A stretch of DNA of 64,000 nt from Rachycentron canadum (Eukaryota; Chordata; Actinopteri; Carangiformes; Rachycentridae), in NCBI GenBank assembly GCA_038496675.1, contig CM076651.1, positions 4,426,037-4,490,036 on the forward strand. The letters are read 5' to 3'. The position numbers were made by a program, and so were the translations under genes. This document shows positions 41,514 to 52,385 of this stretch, piece by piece. How positions within the stretch are numbered: position 1 is the stretch's first letter; each line of letters begins with the position of its first letter. A model generated the notes under the pieces. It searched no databases and had not been told where the DNA came from. It saw nothing but the letters and a program-made list of their open reading frames with translations.

Positions 41514-42164
41514 TTCTTTCTCTTTCTCTCTGATCAGCGTCTGCCGTGCTTGGTTGTTTAAGACGTAAATGCATTCGATCAAAATCAGCAGCGGGATCCT
41601 AAGTTTTAATGAAGTTTCAAAGGAGGGGAAAGGACTTGAAACCACTTTACCGCGAGAACAAATATCCGCGAGGAAAGACGTGTGCTCCTGCTGCTCTATC
41701 GGGAAATGTGTTTCATGAGGCCGCTGACTTTTAATCTGGTCTCATATCTATTGACTGTGAAGAGCCTCGGTGTGTGAAATTGTCGTGTAAAAACCTCCCA
41801 TTCCCGCTGAGCAGATCGTGTTCACACTCAAACATCGTCAAAGAAATGCAAAATTAGTCAGCATTTCATTCAGGAATCTTTTGTTATGTCAAGTTAAAAT
41901 TATGTAAGATCGCAGAAACATAGGACCTTCAGTGGGGTTTGCCTTTCTTTGAAACTCCAGCCATTGATTTCTTTCTGAGAGCTCCTCTTTCTTGTTTCCT
42001 TTTCTCCTCTTTGGGCGCCTGCGGTGCGTGTGGCTACTGTGCCAGCATCTTGACTCAGCTCCATCCATCCAGAGGTTTCTATGTCATACGCACTTTTTAT
42101 TCCTGATGTAAACAAACCCTCCAAAAGCAGTACCCGCCTTTTCCACGGGGTGGCGCGTTTGTGC

Positions 42165-42165
<1 letters not shown>

Positions 42166-42197
<32 letters not shown>
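42166..42197. repeat. Poly-T tract (32 nt)
   Basis: A continuous T run in intron 1 of the host gene; other T runs occur at about 42573-42598 and 43180-43205. These could be retroposon tails read on the minus strand, but no body was recognised. Confidence 0.85.
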
Positions 42198-42199
<2 letters not shown>

Positions 42200-42759
42200 A
42201 CAGCCTGCTGCTGAACATGAAGTAACAGAAACTGCGTTCTTGGAGTGAGTCAGATATTTTATTGGGATTTATTGATGCAACACTACAGAATGACGGTACA
42301 ACAGCAGCTTGCACATCTAAATGGGAGCCAATAAATATGTGTTTTGTCCCCCCCCCCCTTCTAACTGTTCTGTTGACAGAAGGACTGGAACATCCATCTG
42401 TTGTGCTATTGAGAAAAATGGTCTGACATCAAAACCTCCAACTGACTGCAAATGATCTGATGACTGCTCTGGGAGCACAGTAAGAGAAAATGTTGCCAGT
42501 GTTGTGATAGAATATGTCCTAAGGAAACAAATATATTAGAGAAGCTTAGAAATTTGAATGGGTTGCTACTCAGATTTTTTTTTTTTTTTTTTTTTTTAGG
42601 CATTTCTTTCAACTTTCTGTGAAAACTAAGAGCTAGTACACGTCATATCAGGCAACACAGAGAAATGAACGGCACAACAGTGCAGGGGTATAGTCCCACT
42701 ATATCAATTAATTATTAGCAAAAAGTCACATTTAAGAGCAGGGTGTGGTCAGTGCAGTC

Positions 42760-42776
42760 ATATATATATATACACA

Positions 42777-42826
<50 letters not shown>

Positions 42827-42830
42827 TATA
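42760..42830. repeat. (TA)n(CA)n compound microsatellite
   Basis: TA units then about 25 CA units with two CATA interruptions, in host intron 1. Confidence 0.95.
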
Positions 42831-43024
42831 GTCATACTTGAATACAATCAAAATTATAAAACTTTGCAGTTGTGCAGCATCAAAGTGTCGCATTATGTCT
42901 GTACAAAGGTCACTGTCTGACTTGTTCAACACTGATGCCAGAAACTCTTGAATGAGGGGAAATATTTTAGTTCATTGTGTTGCGTGTTTGATATGTCATG
43001 AAATAATTCATGGGACTTTCTCAG

Positions 43025-43117
43025 GACCTGCTGAGGGTAAACCTCTGCAAGACGTACGTGACGCTGGAGGCACCGGCTGACAGTCCCAGAGAGAACCTTT
43101 TGGCAGAACCTTTGCAG
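43025..43117 (+). ncRNA. Host transcript exon 2
   Basis: The acceptor GGGACTTTCTCAG and donor CAG/GTAATA bracket 93 nt that are clearly richer in GC than the neighbours. One frame is open through the whole exon and continues into the next exon, but no ATG precedes it in the joined first exon, where a TAG closes that frame upstream. Exon status rests on splice signals and composition. Confidence 0.45.
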
Positions 43118-43178
43118 GTAATAACAGAAAATGATCACATTGTTCACTTTTAATAAAACAATTCAAAAGCTAAATACC

Positions 43179-43217
<39 letters not shown>

Positions 43218-44907
43218 ATGTGTGGGTGCATTTAGGATCTATGCCCATTGTTCCCAGTAGAGCCAGAAACAATATCAATGGAGCTGACTGGGCATCTCTC
43301 CAAGGAAGAGATTAAGGTTTAGGAAGTGGAACAGGCATGGCTGATAGATGACATGGCTAAAATTAACACACTGCCCACTGGATGAGGAGCATAAATAGCA
43401 GACAGGAAGGACCAGTGCTTGGATGTATCTTTAAAGCTGTAGCGTGTCTCTGTCAGCATTAAACACAAACCACTGTCACACTAAAACTTCCTGTTCTGCT
43501 TAGAGGCTGTAGGATGTTGTGTAAGGCAGGAATTCCCAAATAATCGACAAACCTGTGATGATATGGATATTGTAGAACCGGCACAGCCATATGACAGCAT
43601 GCAGCATTAAATGCATCTGTTATTTGATATAGTGTGCAATAAGTAATGCATTTTAAAATGTTACTTATATTGCAGTCATCTTACATTGGATGCACATATA
43701 GACTGATGAGAAGGTAGACCTCCAATCCTCAGATCGATACACACACCATCTACCAGTCTGCTCAGGGCAAACACGCTCTGATCCCTCAGATCCCTTACAT
43801 TTCCCTTATAGCTGGAGGGTGAAAGCTGATGCTTTTACCAATGCTCTCCTTTCTCAGGCCTGTAAGGTGAAGCTGTGGGCTCCATATCCTCCAGCTCCAG
43901 TGGGGAATTAGAACATCACGAGGTACAAGTGCTTCAGGGAAGAAAATTTACAGCCACATGAAACACTGGATGAAAATCTAGATGTGCAAGAGGAGGATAA
44001 TGGAACATTTAAGATGTCAAAATAAAGGGATGGTTTGTGCTCGGGTAGCCAGTAGCTTTTGGATTATCCTATGTAAAACAACAAGCTTTGAGCAGTCAGT
44101 GAGGCCGCACTGCAGCATAGAAAATAGTCTCAAAATGTCGCTGACTGCAGTTCAGCACTTGAGTTCAAGCCAACAGTTATGATGTTCGGAGTAAACATTG
44201 TCCCCTGTGGTAGTACTCTTCCAGGTTTTTGCAAGTTATGAATTATTTATGAAGGCACTTGTTGAATTTACACATTATTATATATCTGTGATAAATAAAT
44301 GTGCCGGTGAGCTGACACAGACATGAGCTTTGTGTACCTTTTTGTTAACCGAGACAAAGCTTTCATTTCAGCGTGGCACATAAAGGGGACTTTATGCTTC
44401 AGAAATGCAGACAGACCTAATGGGCACAGCCTTGTCGAGCTCATAAAAGAGACAGAACCAAGATTGTCCCATGCTGGACATTGTTTACACTATTGCAGTG
44501 GCAACTGCACTAACACAAATTGGCTTATTGACATATCTGATACCTTTTAAGACATTATATTTAATTGGACTGACCTTTCTCCAGACTATACGTTGATAGC
44601 GAAAAATCATTCGTAATGCGTGTCTTAATTTTAACTTTGTACATAATAGAATCTCAGTACAATGAGATCCATTTGTTGATAGATAAACAACTCATTGGAG
44701 TCAGGGAAGGATGGCTTTACTGTAGCTTTACAGCTTGAAACTGTCATGTCTGCTGGAGTATTCTCCATTTCTCTTGATTCATAAGATAAATTAAGTAATT
44801 TCAGTGCCTTAAAAAGGCATCATAGACCTTTAGGCCTTTTTTTATGAGAGCATTATTTTTTGGTGTTGCACTCTCAAATGTGTTTTTTTCATTTTATCTT
44901 CCCACAG

Positions 44908-44953
44908 CTCTGTCGTCCAATTTACATTAGAAATGAAGAATCATCTGAAAAAG
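44908..44953 (+). ncRNA. Host transcript exon 3 (46 nt)
   Basis: A strong acceptor (TTTTATCTTCCCACAG) and donor (AAAAAG/GTATGT) flank 46 nt. There is one ATG at 44933-44935 near its end. Short internal exons like this are common in lncRNAs. Confidence 0.45.
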
Positions 44954-45095
44954 GTATGTGGACAATCAAATGAAACTGCCCAAAAATAAACTCTGCTAAT
45001 GTTTGACTGAACTGAAACTATTTATAAAACAGGATCACGGCCCTTTTAAAGATACAGCTGCGTTTCTGTTTTACATTTAGTGCAATATAGTTGTG

Positions 45096-45121
45096 AGATA
45101 TATATATATATATATATATAT
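45096..45121. repeat. (AT)n microsatellite
   Basis: About 12 AT units in the intron after host exon 3. Confidence 0.9.
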
Positions 45122-46099
45122 CTTGTCATTTTGCAAGATTCATGATTTGTTTAAGTCGGTCGCAGTAATATTTTGAATAGCTATAGAGAATAAAACAGTT
45201 CCTTGTTTTCTTTGGATGAGGTCTGTGATAGGAAATGCTTAGAACTAAAAGAGGAAGTACATGTGGTAAAGCCTATTCAGCGTCAGTGGGGTTTTTGACA
45301 GTCACATCGCACTATGTACAATGCTAGCTCTATTCTGGAAACAATAAGAAGTTACACCGAATGAGGATCAGAATAGGTTCCATGTCAGAAATCACAGTAT
45401 CAAACATCGTGTGGGTGTTACAAGAGACTCACACAATGTAAATATTCCTGTTGGTGCAGACTGGTATAAGTGGAATCCCTCATTAGACGGTATTTTAAAA
45501 GCCAGAACACCATCTGAGTGCTTATGCAACTGATACATAAGCTGGTGATGTGCCTTTAAAACCAGTGGGTTGTCAGGTGATCGAGGAGGCTCAGTCAGCT
45601 CAGCCTCACAGACAGAGGAGCCAGAGTGTGTCTCTAGCCAAGAGCAGAGAGGAGAGAGCGCCAGAGAGGAGGGCAGCGCAGAGGGAGAGAGACCCAATTA
45701 TAAGGGGACATAGGGGGAAATGGGGACACAGCAACGTCACAGAGTGGGGGACAGGGGAGCCACGGTGGGGTAGGGTCCCTTTAACTGCAGTCTGCTCGTG
45801 CTGACTTGCCTTGTGTGGCCGCTAGCAAGTGTGTTTCTGGCTCAGCTTGATCAAGAAGCTGCGTTGCATAGCCACAACAGTGGTATAAAAGCACAGAGAA
45901 TTAAGTGCTGCGTCACACTCAGGAAGAGGAATAGCGTGATCATGCGCGCGTGTGCACGGCTGTGCGTGCGTGCGCACGTACATATGCATTTTGTGTAGGC
46001 TCTGCTCTGTTTCTCTGTATATGTGTTAGTCTGAAGTAGCAGTCTAATCGCAGATCTGCTGTTGCAACAAGATGAAAATAAAGAGTGCGTGTGTTTGAG

Positions 46100-46177
46100 A
46101 GGCAGGCAGAGAGGGAGAGAGGGAGATACAGAGAGGGAGGGAGAGCAAGTCAGAGAGGGAGAGAGAGAGAGAGAGAT
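46100..46177. repeat. (GA)n purine-rich tract
   Basis: GAGAGGGAGAGA-type purine tract in the intron of the host gene. Another purine-rich stretch is at about 47268-47395 and a pure (GA)n at 50004-50048. Confidence 0.85.
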
Positions 46178-48546
46178 TTTGGATTAGTTGCTACGTCACT
46201 TTTTCATGTTGGGAGAAACAGAAGCTGAGATAACAGAAGCCCAGAGTCATCGAGTTTGCCACCTGAAGTGGACACAATGGTTTTCGGACAACCTCGGCTT
46301 TCTCCTCCTCTTCCTCTTCCTCCTTGGTAGTTGGTCTGCTCTGCCTGTCGCTACTATATATATGTGTGTGTGTGTGTGTGTCTGTGTGTGCCGTGTAGTT
46401 CCTGTGAGCTGGTATCGGGAGTTTCAACATGGATGCTGAAGATGTGACACAGTTCCTCTAGGTCTTGTTATGATAGTATGCTAAGGTGTGTGTTGGGTGG
46501 GCAGAGGTGCTACAAAGGGGTTAACAAAAGAATATTCTGGAGGTTTCTTAATACCACAGCGAAGCTCAGTCAGGAATGTTTTGCCGAGAATTATCGAGGT
46601 ATTCGAACATCGCTTTTTGGTTGTTTTTTTTTTTTGCCACCATCACCACAGGGAATACAGATGATTACATTGGTGTAAATAGGTGAATACAATCATGCAT
46701 GGTGCCGTATGACCTATTATGAAACAGTATAATATGTTTAAAACACCATTATATGGGAGTGGGAACCGATGCAGCCAGGTGGGCAGTACAGCAGCCATCA
46801 AATGAAATTACAGGATAAGTTGGTTGTTGAATTCAGCGGAAAAGCTGACGTTTCTCATCTCCCTTCAGATGTATATGTCTATATATGTATCTGTGTTCGA
46901 ACTGTTGACTGCTGGCCTACTTGTTGTGGTTAACTCTTGATGGAGTTGATGGAAAAAGTGAGCATGGTGTGGGAGAGGCGGCATGTATGAAGGCAGAGAC
47001 CGGTTAGGATCCAGCTGTTTGTTGCTATCAGACAACAGATCCAGCCTGGTGTCCGTGGCTAGTGGCACTTTTTGTCATGTGATTTGTTTTCACCCTCCAG
47101 GGCCACTGGGATTTGGCAAAAACCTTCCCAAGACACATTTGTTTCTGCGTAGTTAGGAGAGACAGAGATGGTGACGCAGTCATTTCTGGGCTGGACTTCT
47201 CTTCAACGAGTACACAGCTTGTATCTCTCGCCTGTCTTCCTCTCTCTGTTTATCTATGTATTTATCTCTTAGAGAAAGGGAGCAAAGGATGGGGCTTAAT
47301 GTCACGGCTCAGGATCAGAGACAGAGGGAAAGACAAAAGGAGGAGGGAGAAACTGAGATAAGTGCAAAAGAGGGGGAAAGAGAGAGAAGTTGTTTACCTT
47401 GCTCTCTTGGTGACTCTGCTTTGGCTTCTCTCCAGTTCACATGCACTGGACTTCCTAAAGCCGCAGCATCACAGGCCATCGTGCCAAAGCTGGATTCTCA
47501 TTGGATGGGAGGAGCTCCTCTGGGCCCACAAGCTGCACAGCAGCACTTTATTGGCTTAGTACAAGCAGCTGGAGTTCAACATCTGATAGGCTAAGAAGCG
47601 TTATTCTCTTATACGAAGACTTTGCATACATGAGCATCATGTATGTTTATACAGGTGGACCTGTAGAAGTATTGTCTAAAAGATAACAGGGGGTTTTATA
47701 AAAGTGGTAACAAGCATTTCCTTTGTGCTTTTAGAGCTGGTGAAGTGATGAATCAGTCAGTTTTCAGCATCACCGCCTGTGCTCCTGAGTGTATATCTTT
47801 ACAAGAGGACAATAGCATTTGTGAGGTGATTATCATACATTCATCATGTAGCTGATGCTGACATTTCTATCGGTACCTGTTATGATGTATTGGGCAAACC
47901 TAAGGCCTTATACGTGTATTGTAATTTCCTAATATTTTCCCCCGATGTTTCCTGAAATGTGACAGGTGAATGACAGTGAAAATGACGTTTCAGTTTAGTT
48001 ACAGGTGTTGATTCCCAGAGCAATTTTCTTGAAAGAGTGGCTGCAGTCTTAAAGCAGAGTAAATATTTGTTCATTTGAGCTCCATGTGTTTGCCTGTAGG
48101 CAAACTTCACGTGACCTGCTGTGCATGGACACAGGAGTCTCTGGGCTGCACCAGCGATTAATCAAAGTAATGAAATGCGAGTGGACCAACAGAACTCAGT
48201 GTGCAAGAGTTCATTCCAAATTACTTTTAGGATCCTTCGTACAAATTTGCAGCAGAATATCTGTTTCCTCCGAAGAAATTGTAGGAGAGAGTGCTTCCTG
48301 TTCACTCTGGACAGTCAGTAACAGTCAGTAGAGAGAGCATCTTCTGCCTGGCACTCCCACGATACCCTTTCTGTGTTTGTGTTGAGGGTGGCAACCACAC
48401 GACGGATTTAAATCCCTCGTCAAGAAGCAGGTCTTCTCGCCCTCCTGGCTGGAAGTCCAGCGTCCAAAAGATGCCACATTTCTGAGATGATGCAAGAGCG
48501 TGTGGCTGCCTGTGGTCTGCATTGCAGCTCCTGCTTCTACAGTCAG

Positions 48547-48575
48547 CGTCTCTCTCTCTCTCTCTCTCTCTCTCT
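48547..48575. repeat. (CT)n microsatellite
   Basis: About 13 CT units on the + strand of the host gene intron. Confidence 0.9.
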
Positions 48576-49704
48576 TCCTTCTAAATGTGCTGATGGTATA
48601 ACAAACTGTATACTAAGGCTGCGTATTTATTTTTCCTGCTTTTTTTGGGATGGTTGTAAAGAAGACTCTTAGCATCAGTAGCTAAAGTCTGGTACCGTCC
48701 CAGATGCTTCACCACTATGGGAAGTCATTCCTTGTCAGTGAGTTAAGACTGAGGTTAATCTACTAGTCTAGTACACATCAGCACAAGGCATAAAGGCAAC
48801 ACACAGTCTGTACACTATTCCTTCTTCCCTCTAGACTGCTGATTCATTATGTTTTGTGTTTTTTTTTTGTGTTTTTTTTTTTTTTTTTAACAAAAAGCTG
48901 TATTGTAGTGTGGTGAAATGTACAACTATGTGCTATCAAATTGCTTATCATGCATATTTTACTGCACTTTACTCACTCAGCAATTTAGTGTTGGTATTAA
49001 ATTCCTAATTCTCTGTTTACTGTGAAGATACTGTATTACCCTTATGGGTTTCCCCGGGGTGCTTCATCCTGATGTCGCTGACCACTCTCTGAAGGCCTCC
49101 TGTCCCTTTAAATATTTTATAAGCATTACACAACAGGTCCAGTGGCGCACAAGCAACAAACAGCCCGAAAAAGAAAATTGACGGGGTTGGGTCGAGGCAG
49201 GAGAAGGAACTAGACACCTACGAATACACAGTCCCACTGATCAGAGCCGTCACTGTGGCTACCATGCAAACACACGCACACAGACATCGCCTTACACGCC
49301 CTCACACAAAGCCAGCCCCAACAACAATAAAAAAAAACAAAACAAATGGACTTGTAAAATCTGCTTTGTCCTTCCTCTTATTATGAAAATCAAAGTATCT
49401 GATGTGTTGAGGCTGGGGCCAGGCTTCCTCGATTTGGCTTTAATCAATTTAAAGAATTTGTGGGAGTTGTCATTCTGAACATGCAGAAATGAAGGCAGAC
49501 TGTGTGTAGGCATGTGTTCTTAAGGGATGAGGGGGTGGAGGGGGGTCTGAAGCAAGACAGTGAATAGTCAGTGGTCCATTAACCTGAAAAGGGTGAGAAC
49601 AGCAAGAGCAGAAAAAGCTTATTTGGGTAGTTTTGTACTTTGTTGAAGCACTTGGCAACAAGTCAGTGAACTGGCCACTACCTGTCCTTGCCCCACCCTG
49701 TCAG

Positions 49705-49873
49705 TGTATTGTTGCCGCGTGTCTGCGTCATGGCTCTCATTGCCAGCGATTGACTGCCACTTCCTTGCTATTCTCTTGTAATGGCTGGAGAGCAACGCAC
49801 TGTGATCCTCACTATTCTACCAAGCAACAAGAGAGGAGAGGACTCATCGAAGTCTGTCTGTGTATAGCTGCAG
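49705..49873 (+). ncRNA. Possible extra host exon
   Basis: The acceptor CCCCACCCTGTCAG and donor GCTGCAG/GTGAGC bracket 169 nt. It may be a cassette exon or a chance pair of good sites. Confidence 0.3.
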
Positions 49874-50001
49874 GTGAGCCTGTATGTTGAAGACATGCAG
49901 TGATGGTGTTTCGTGTGTCTGTTCTTGTTTGGCCCCTAACACATCCGAGAAGCTTGGATCGAGTATCAGATCAGATCATGTAGGAGCGTTAGAGAAAGAT
50001 C

Positions 50002-50003
<2 letters not shown>

Positions 50004-50048
<45 letters not shown>
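50004..50048. repeat. (GA)n microsatellite
   Basis: About 22 GA units, 130 bp after the donor of the possible extra host exon. Confidence 0.95.
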
Positions 50049-50052
<4 letters not shown>

Positions 50053-50739
50053 GGGTGTGTGTTCTGGTGCTTTCTCAGTGGTTTTCCATTTCATCCTCTG
50101 TCTCTCACTCTCCTTTCACTTGCCTCCCTCCTTCTCTGCTTTTCCGGCCTGAACCAGGGAAGTGAATCAAACTTCTTTCCGTGCAGAAGCCTGAGAGTCT
50201 AAACCGTCCCTGAGTGCGTTACATTCGTGGTCCCCAGTCTCAGAGATGCTCCTGGGCTTCCCTGGACCCTCATTTTGGCCAGGTCAAAAAAAAAAAAGGG
50301 TGACACCAACAACACGCATTGTGCCTGTGACTAGTTCAGTGATCACCGTAATCCTGACTTGTCAAAATGTCCGATTCCAGCATCTATGACACATTTTTCC
50401 GCCTTACAAATATTAATTCCAGGCATCAAAACATGCGCATGCGTTGCCTCATCTGCTCAGGTTTATAGCCGTATCAGTAGCTGCTTCACATCTACACCAT
50501 CTTTCCTGGGCTCTTTGTTAACTACTGTACATGAGGATATCAAACTACGTGTGTATCAGCTGCTGCATCTCAACCACTATTTGCTTCTCTCAAATCTTTT
50601 TGTTTCAGTTGCTCCACTTCTTTTCTACTGAAATGTTCCTCGAATCAACCACAGGGATTCCTGCTCATACCACATCCGCTATAATGGACGTGGATTCTCT
50701 TCTTGCTTGTGACCGAGTGCTAATTTTACCAAATATTTT

Positions 50740-51240
50740 TCACTATTTTCTCTATTGTTATAATCTCTTTATTTTCCAATGTTTTCTACCAATATCATTA
50801 TTTTCTATTGTCTTCTACTAATAATCTTAATATTAACATTGTATTCTAATAATAATAATAACTTTTCCACAATTTTCTACTGTTATTTTCCATTGTTCTT
50901 CTTCTAGAAATAATTTTCTATTATTGAATTAATTTTCCACCATTTTCTAATATCTTTATTTCATTTTTTTAATCGCTTTCTACTTTTTCAACTAATAATC
51001 TCTTTATTTTCTTTCTTCTTTTCTTATATTCCATTGTATTCTCGTAATAACTAATTTCCACAATTTTCTTCTAAGTTTATTTTTCACAATATTCTATTAT
51101 TTTCTAGTGATAACGTTGTTTTTCACAAATGGTATTTTCCATTGTTTTCTATTAATAATTTGATTTTCTATTGTTTTCAACTAATAATAACTTTATTTTC
51201 TATAGTTTTTTTTGTTTTTTTAACTAATAACTTTTTTCCC
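50740..51240 (+). repeat. Degenerate pyrimidine-rich array before the miR-29 exon
   Basis: About 500 bp consist of loosely repeated units of roughly 25-35 bp built on TTTTCTATTGTTTTCTA followed by CTAATAAT. Copies drift in length and sequence, so it is an old expanded repeat rather than a young satellite. It ends in the polypyrimidine tract of the acceptor at 51252. The repeated CTAAT/ACTAAT pieces resemble branch-point sequences. Confidence 0.7.
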
Positions 51241-51301
51241 ACTGTTGTGCAGATTCAAGGATGTTTCATACCACATAAGGAACTCTTTTCTCAAGCGTGC
51301 C

Positions 51302-51380
51302 CCCCTTGGAAGCTGGTTTCAGATGGTGGCTTAGAGTATTGTCACCTATCTAGCACCATTTGAAATCAGTGTTCTTGGGG
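51302..51380 (+). ncRNA. mir29b: miR-29b precursor hairpin
   Basis: The 3p arm 51351-51373 starts TAGCACCATTTGAAATCAGT and matches vertebrate miR-29b-3p. The seed is AGCACCA. The 5p arm at 51313-51334 (CTGGTTTCAGATGGTGGC) pairs with it, with a loop of about 16 nt around 51335-51350. The base of the stem pairs CCCCTTGG with the TTGGGG end. miR-29 represses collagen and other matrix genes and DNA methyltransferases by binding 3' UTRs. The second family member is 234 bp downstream in the same transcript, as in mammals. Identification is near certain; paralogue numbering is not. Confidence 0.97.
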
Positions 51381-51550
51381 TGGGAAGTGTGTTTCGCTGA
51401 CCAGCAACAGGCAGCCACGAAGGGTCACAATGGGTGTCCAGTGACAGAGGCAAAAGAATGGACACAAGCTCACCTGGAAATTGTCACTCCCTGAGGGGCC
51501 GATCAGCAGGGCCACCAATCTACAGTGATGTGGTGACAGCTCAAGCTCTA

Positions 51551-51641
51551 TGTCCTCTCTCCAAGGTTGACCGATTTCTTTTGGTGTTCAGAGTCTGCTT
51601 TTGTTTCTAGCACCATTTGAAATCGGTTACAGTGAAGGACA
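51551..51641 (+). ncRNA. mir29c: miR-29c/29a-type precursor hairpin
   Basis: The 3p arm 51608-51629 starts TAGCACCATTTGAAATCGGT and is the sequence of mammalian miR-29c-3p, which I believe fish databases call miR-29a. The 5p arm 51568-51589 starts TGACCGATTTCTTTTGGTGT. The loop region TCAGAGTCTG is nearly that of human pre-miR-29c, and the stem base TGTCCT pairs with AGGACA. A T at mature position 10 (C in human miR-29a) and linkage to cd34 and a cd46-like gene favour the 29c orthologue. It shares seed and targets with the miR-29b upstream and is surely co-transcribed with it. Confidence 0.97.
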
Positions 51642-52249
51642 GATCTCGTCTTACCTTGAGGAGGATTTTACAACTAAGCAGAGCGGGAAGACTATTCAGA
51701 CCGTTTGCTTGAGTTAAAATGACAGTACCACAATGTACAAACAACTCAATGACTGAAAGTCCTGCATTTAAAAGCACAACAGCAGTATGTCTCGTTTAGC
51801 ATCTAACATTTAAACAGACATATTTAATGTTTGCAACTACAAAGTAAAACTAATGTAGTCAAAAGGTAAGCAGTGCATTTGCATCTGACTTGTAGTGATG
51901 CAAGTATAGAAGAAGATATGGATAAAATGAAATTAGTTGAGAGGGAAAAAATAGTTATAAATTGCACTTGTGACATTCCACCACTTGAGGTTTGCCAACT
52001 TTGTCAAGTGATCGTGAATAAGTTTCCACTCTTACATCCACAAGGGGGCACTGTAATATAAACTATCACCTCAGGATTTTTTTCTTTTTTTTTTTTGAAT
52101 TGGTGTCTGTGTATTCAGTTATGATGTCATCTGCATTTTAATAGTCATTGTTCACAAATGTATTATTTAAAACTTTGGGAACTTTTAACTTACATTAAAA
52201 TGTGATCAATTTTAACATGTACAGGCTGAATGTTCATTCATTCATCCAT

Positions 52250-52369
52250 AATAAATCTATAGTTAACAGTGCAAATTATGGTTGTATATTTTAGAAGAGG
52301 TTTTTCATGTTTCTCCACACCCATGTTCTATATGCTGTATAATGATGGTTCTTCTGTTATGTGAATAAA
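52250..52369 (+). terminator. Poly(A) signals of the miR-29 host transcript
   Basis: AATAAA at 52250-52255 and again at 52364-52369, about 0.6-0.75 kb beyond the second hairpin. These are the first good signals downstream on this strand. Confidence 0.4.
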
Positions 52370-52385
52370 TCTCTCAAATCATTTC

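Larger units (their letters stand above)
40745..52385 (+). ncRNA. miR-29b/29c host transcript (pri-miRNA, lncRNA)
   Basis: Counterpart of human MIR29B2CHG. Proposed exons: about 40745-40987 (first, CpG-rich), 43025-43117, 44908-44953, optionally 49705-49873, and a last exon from 51253 that contains both miR-29 hairpins. Splice sites are strong: donors GTGAGT, GTAATA, GTATGT and GTGAGC; acceptors TTTCTCAG, TTCCCACAG, CACCCTGTCAG and TTGTGCAG. AATAAA signals at 52250-52255 and 52364-52369 give the end. No convincing long reading frame starts with ATG, so I treat it as non-coding. Exon 2 stands out by GC content from its AT-rich surroundings, which suggests constraint. The exon chain is inferred without RNA evidence; the hairpins and the promoter are much firmer. 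Confidence 0.6.

Noticed and set aside
49781..49867. Small ATG frame (starts MAGEQRTVILT) in the possible extra host exon
   Set aside because: Only 28 codons and no further support; likely chance within a non-coding transcript.
16370..52385. Locus as podxl with miR-29b-1/29a instead of cd34 with miR-29b-2/29c
   Set aside because: miR-29 position 10 and loop are of the 29c type, the mucin is short like CD34, and a complement regulator is adjacent, as at the CD34 but not the PODXL locus.
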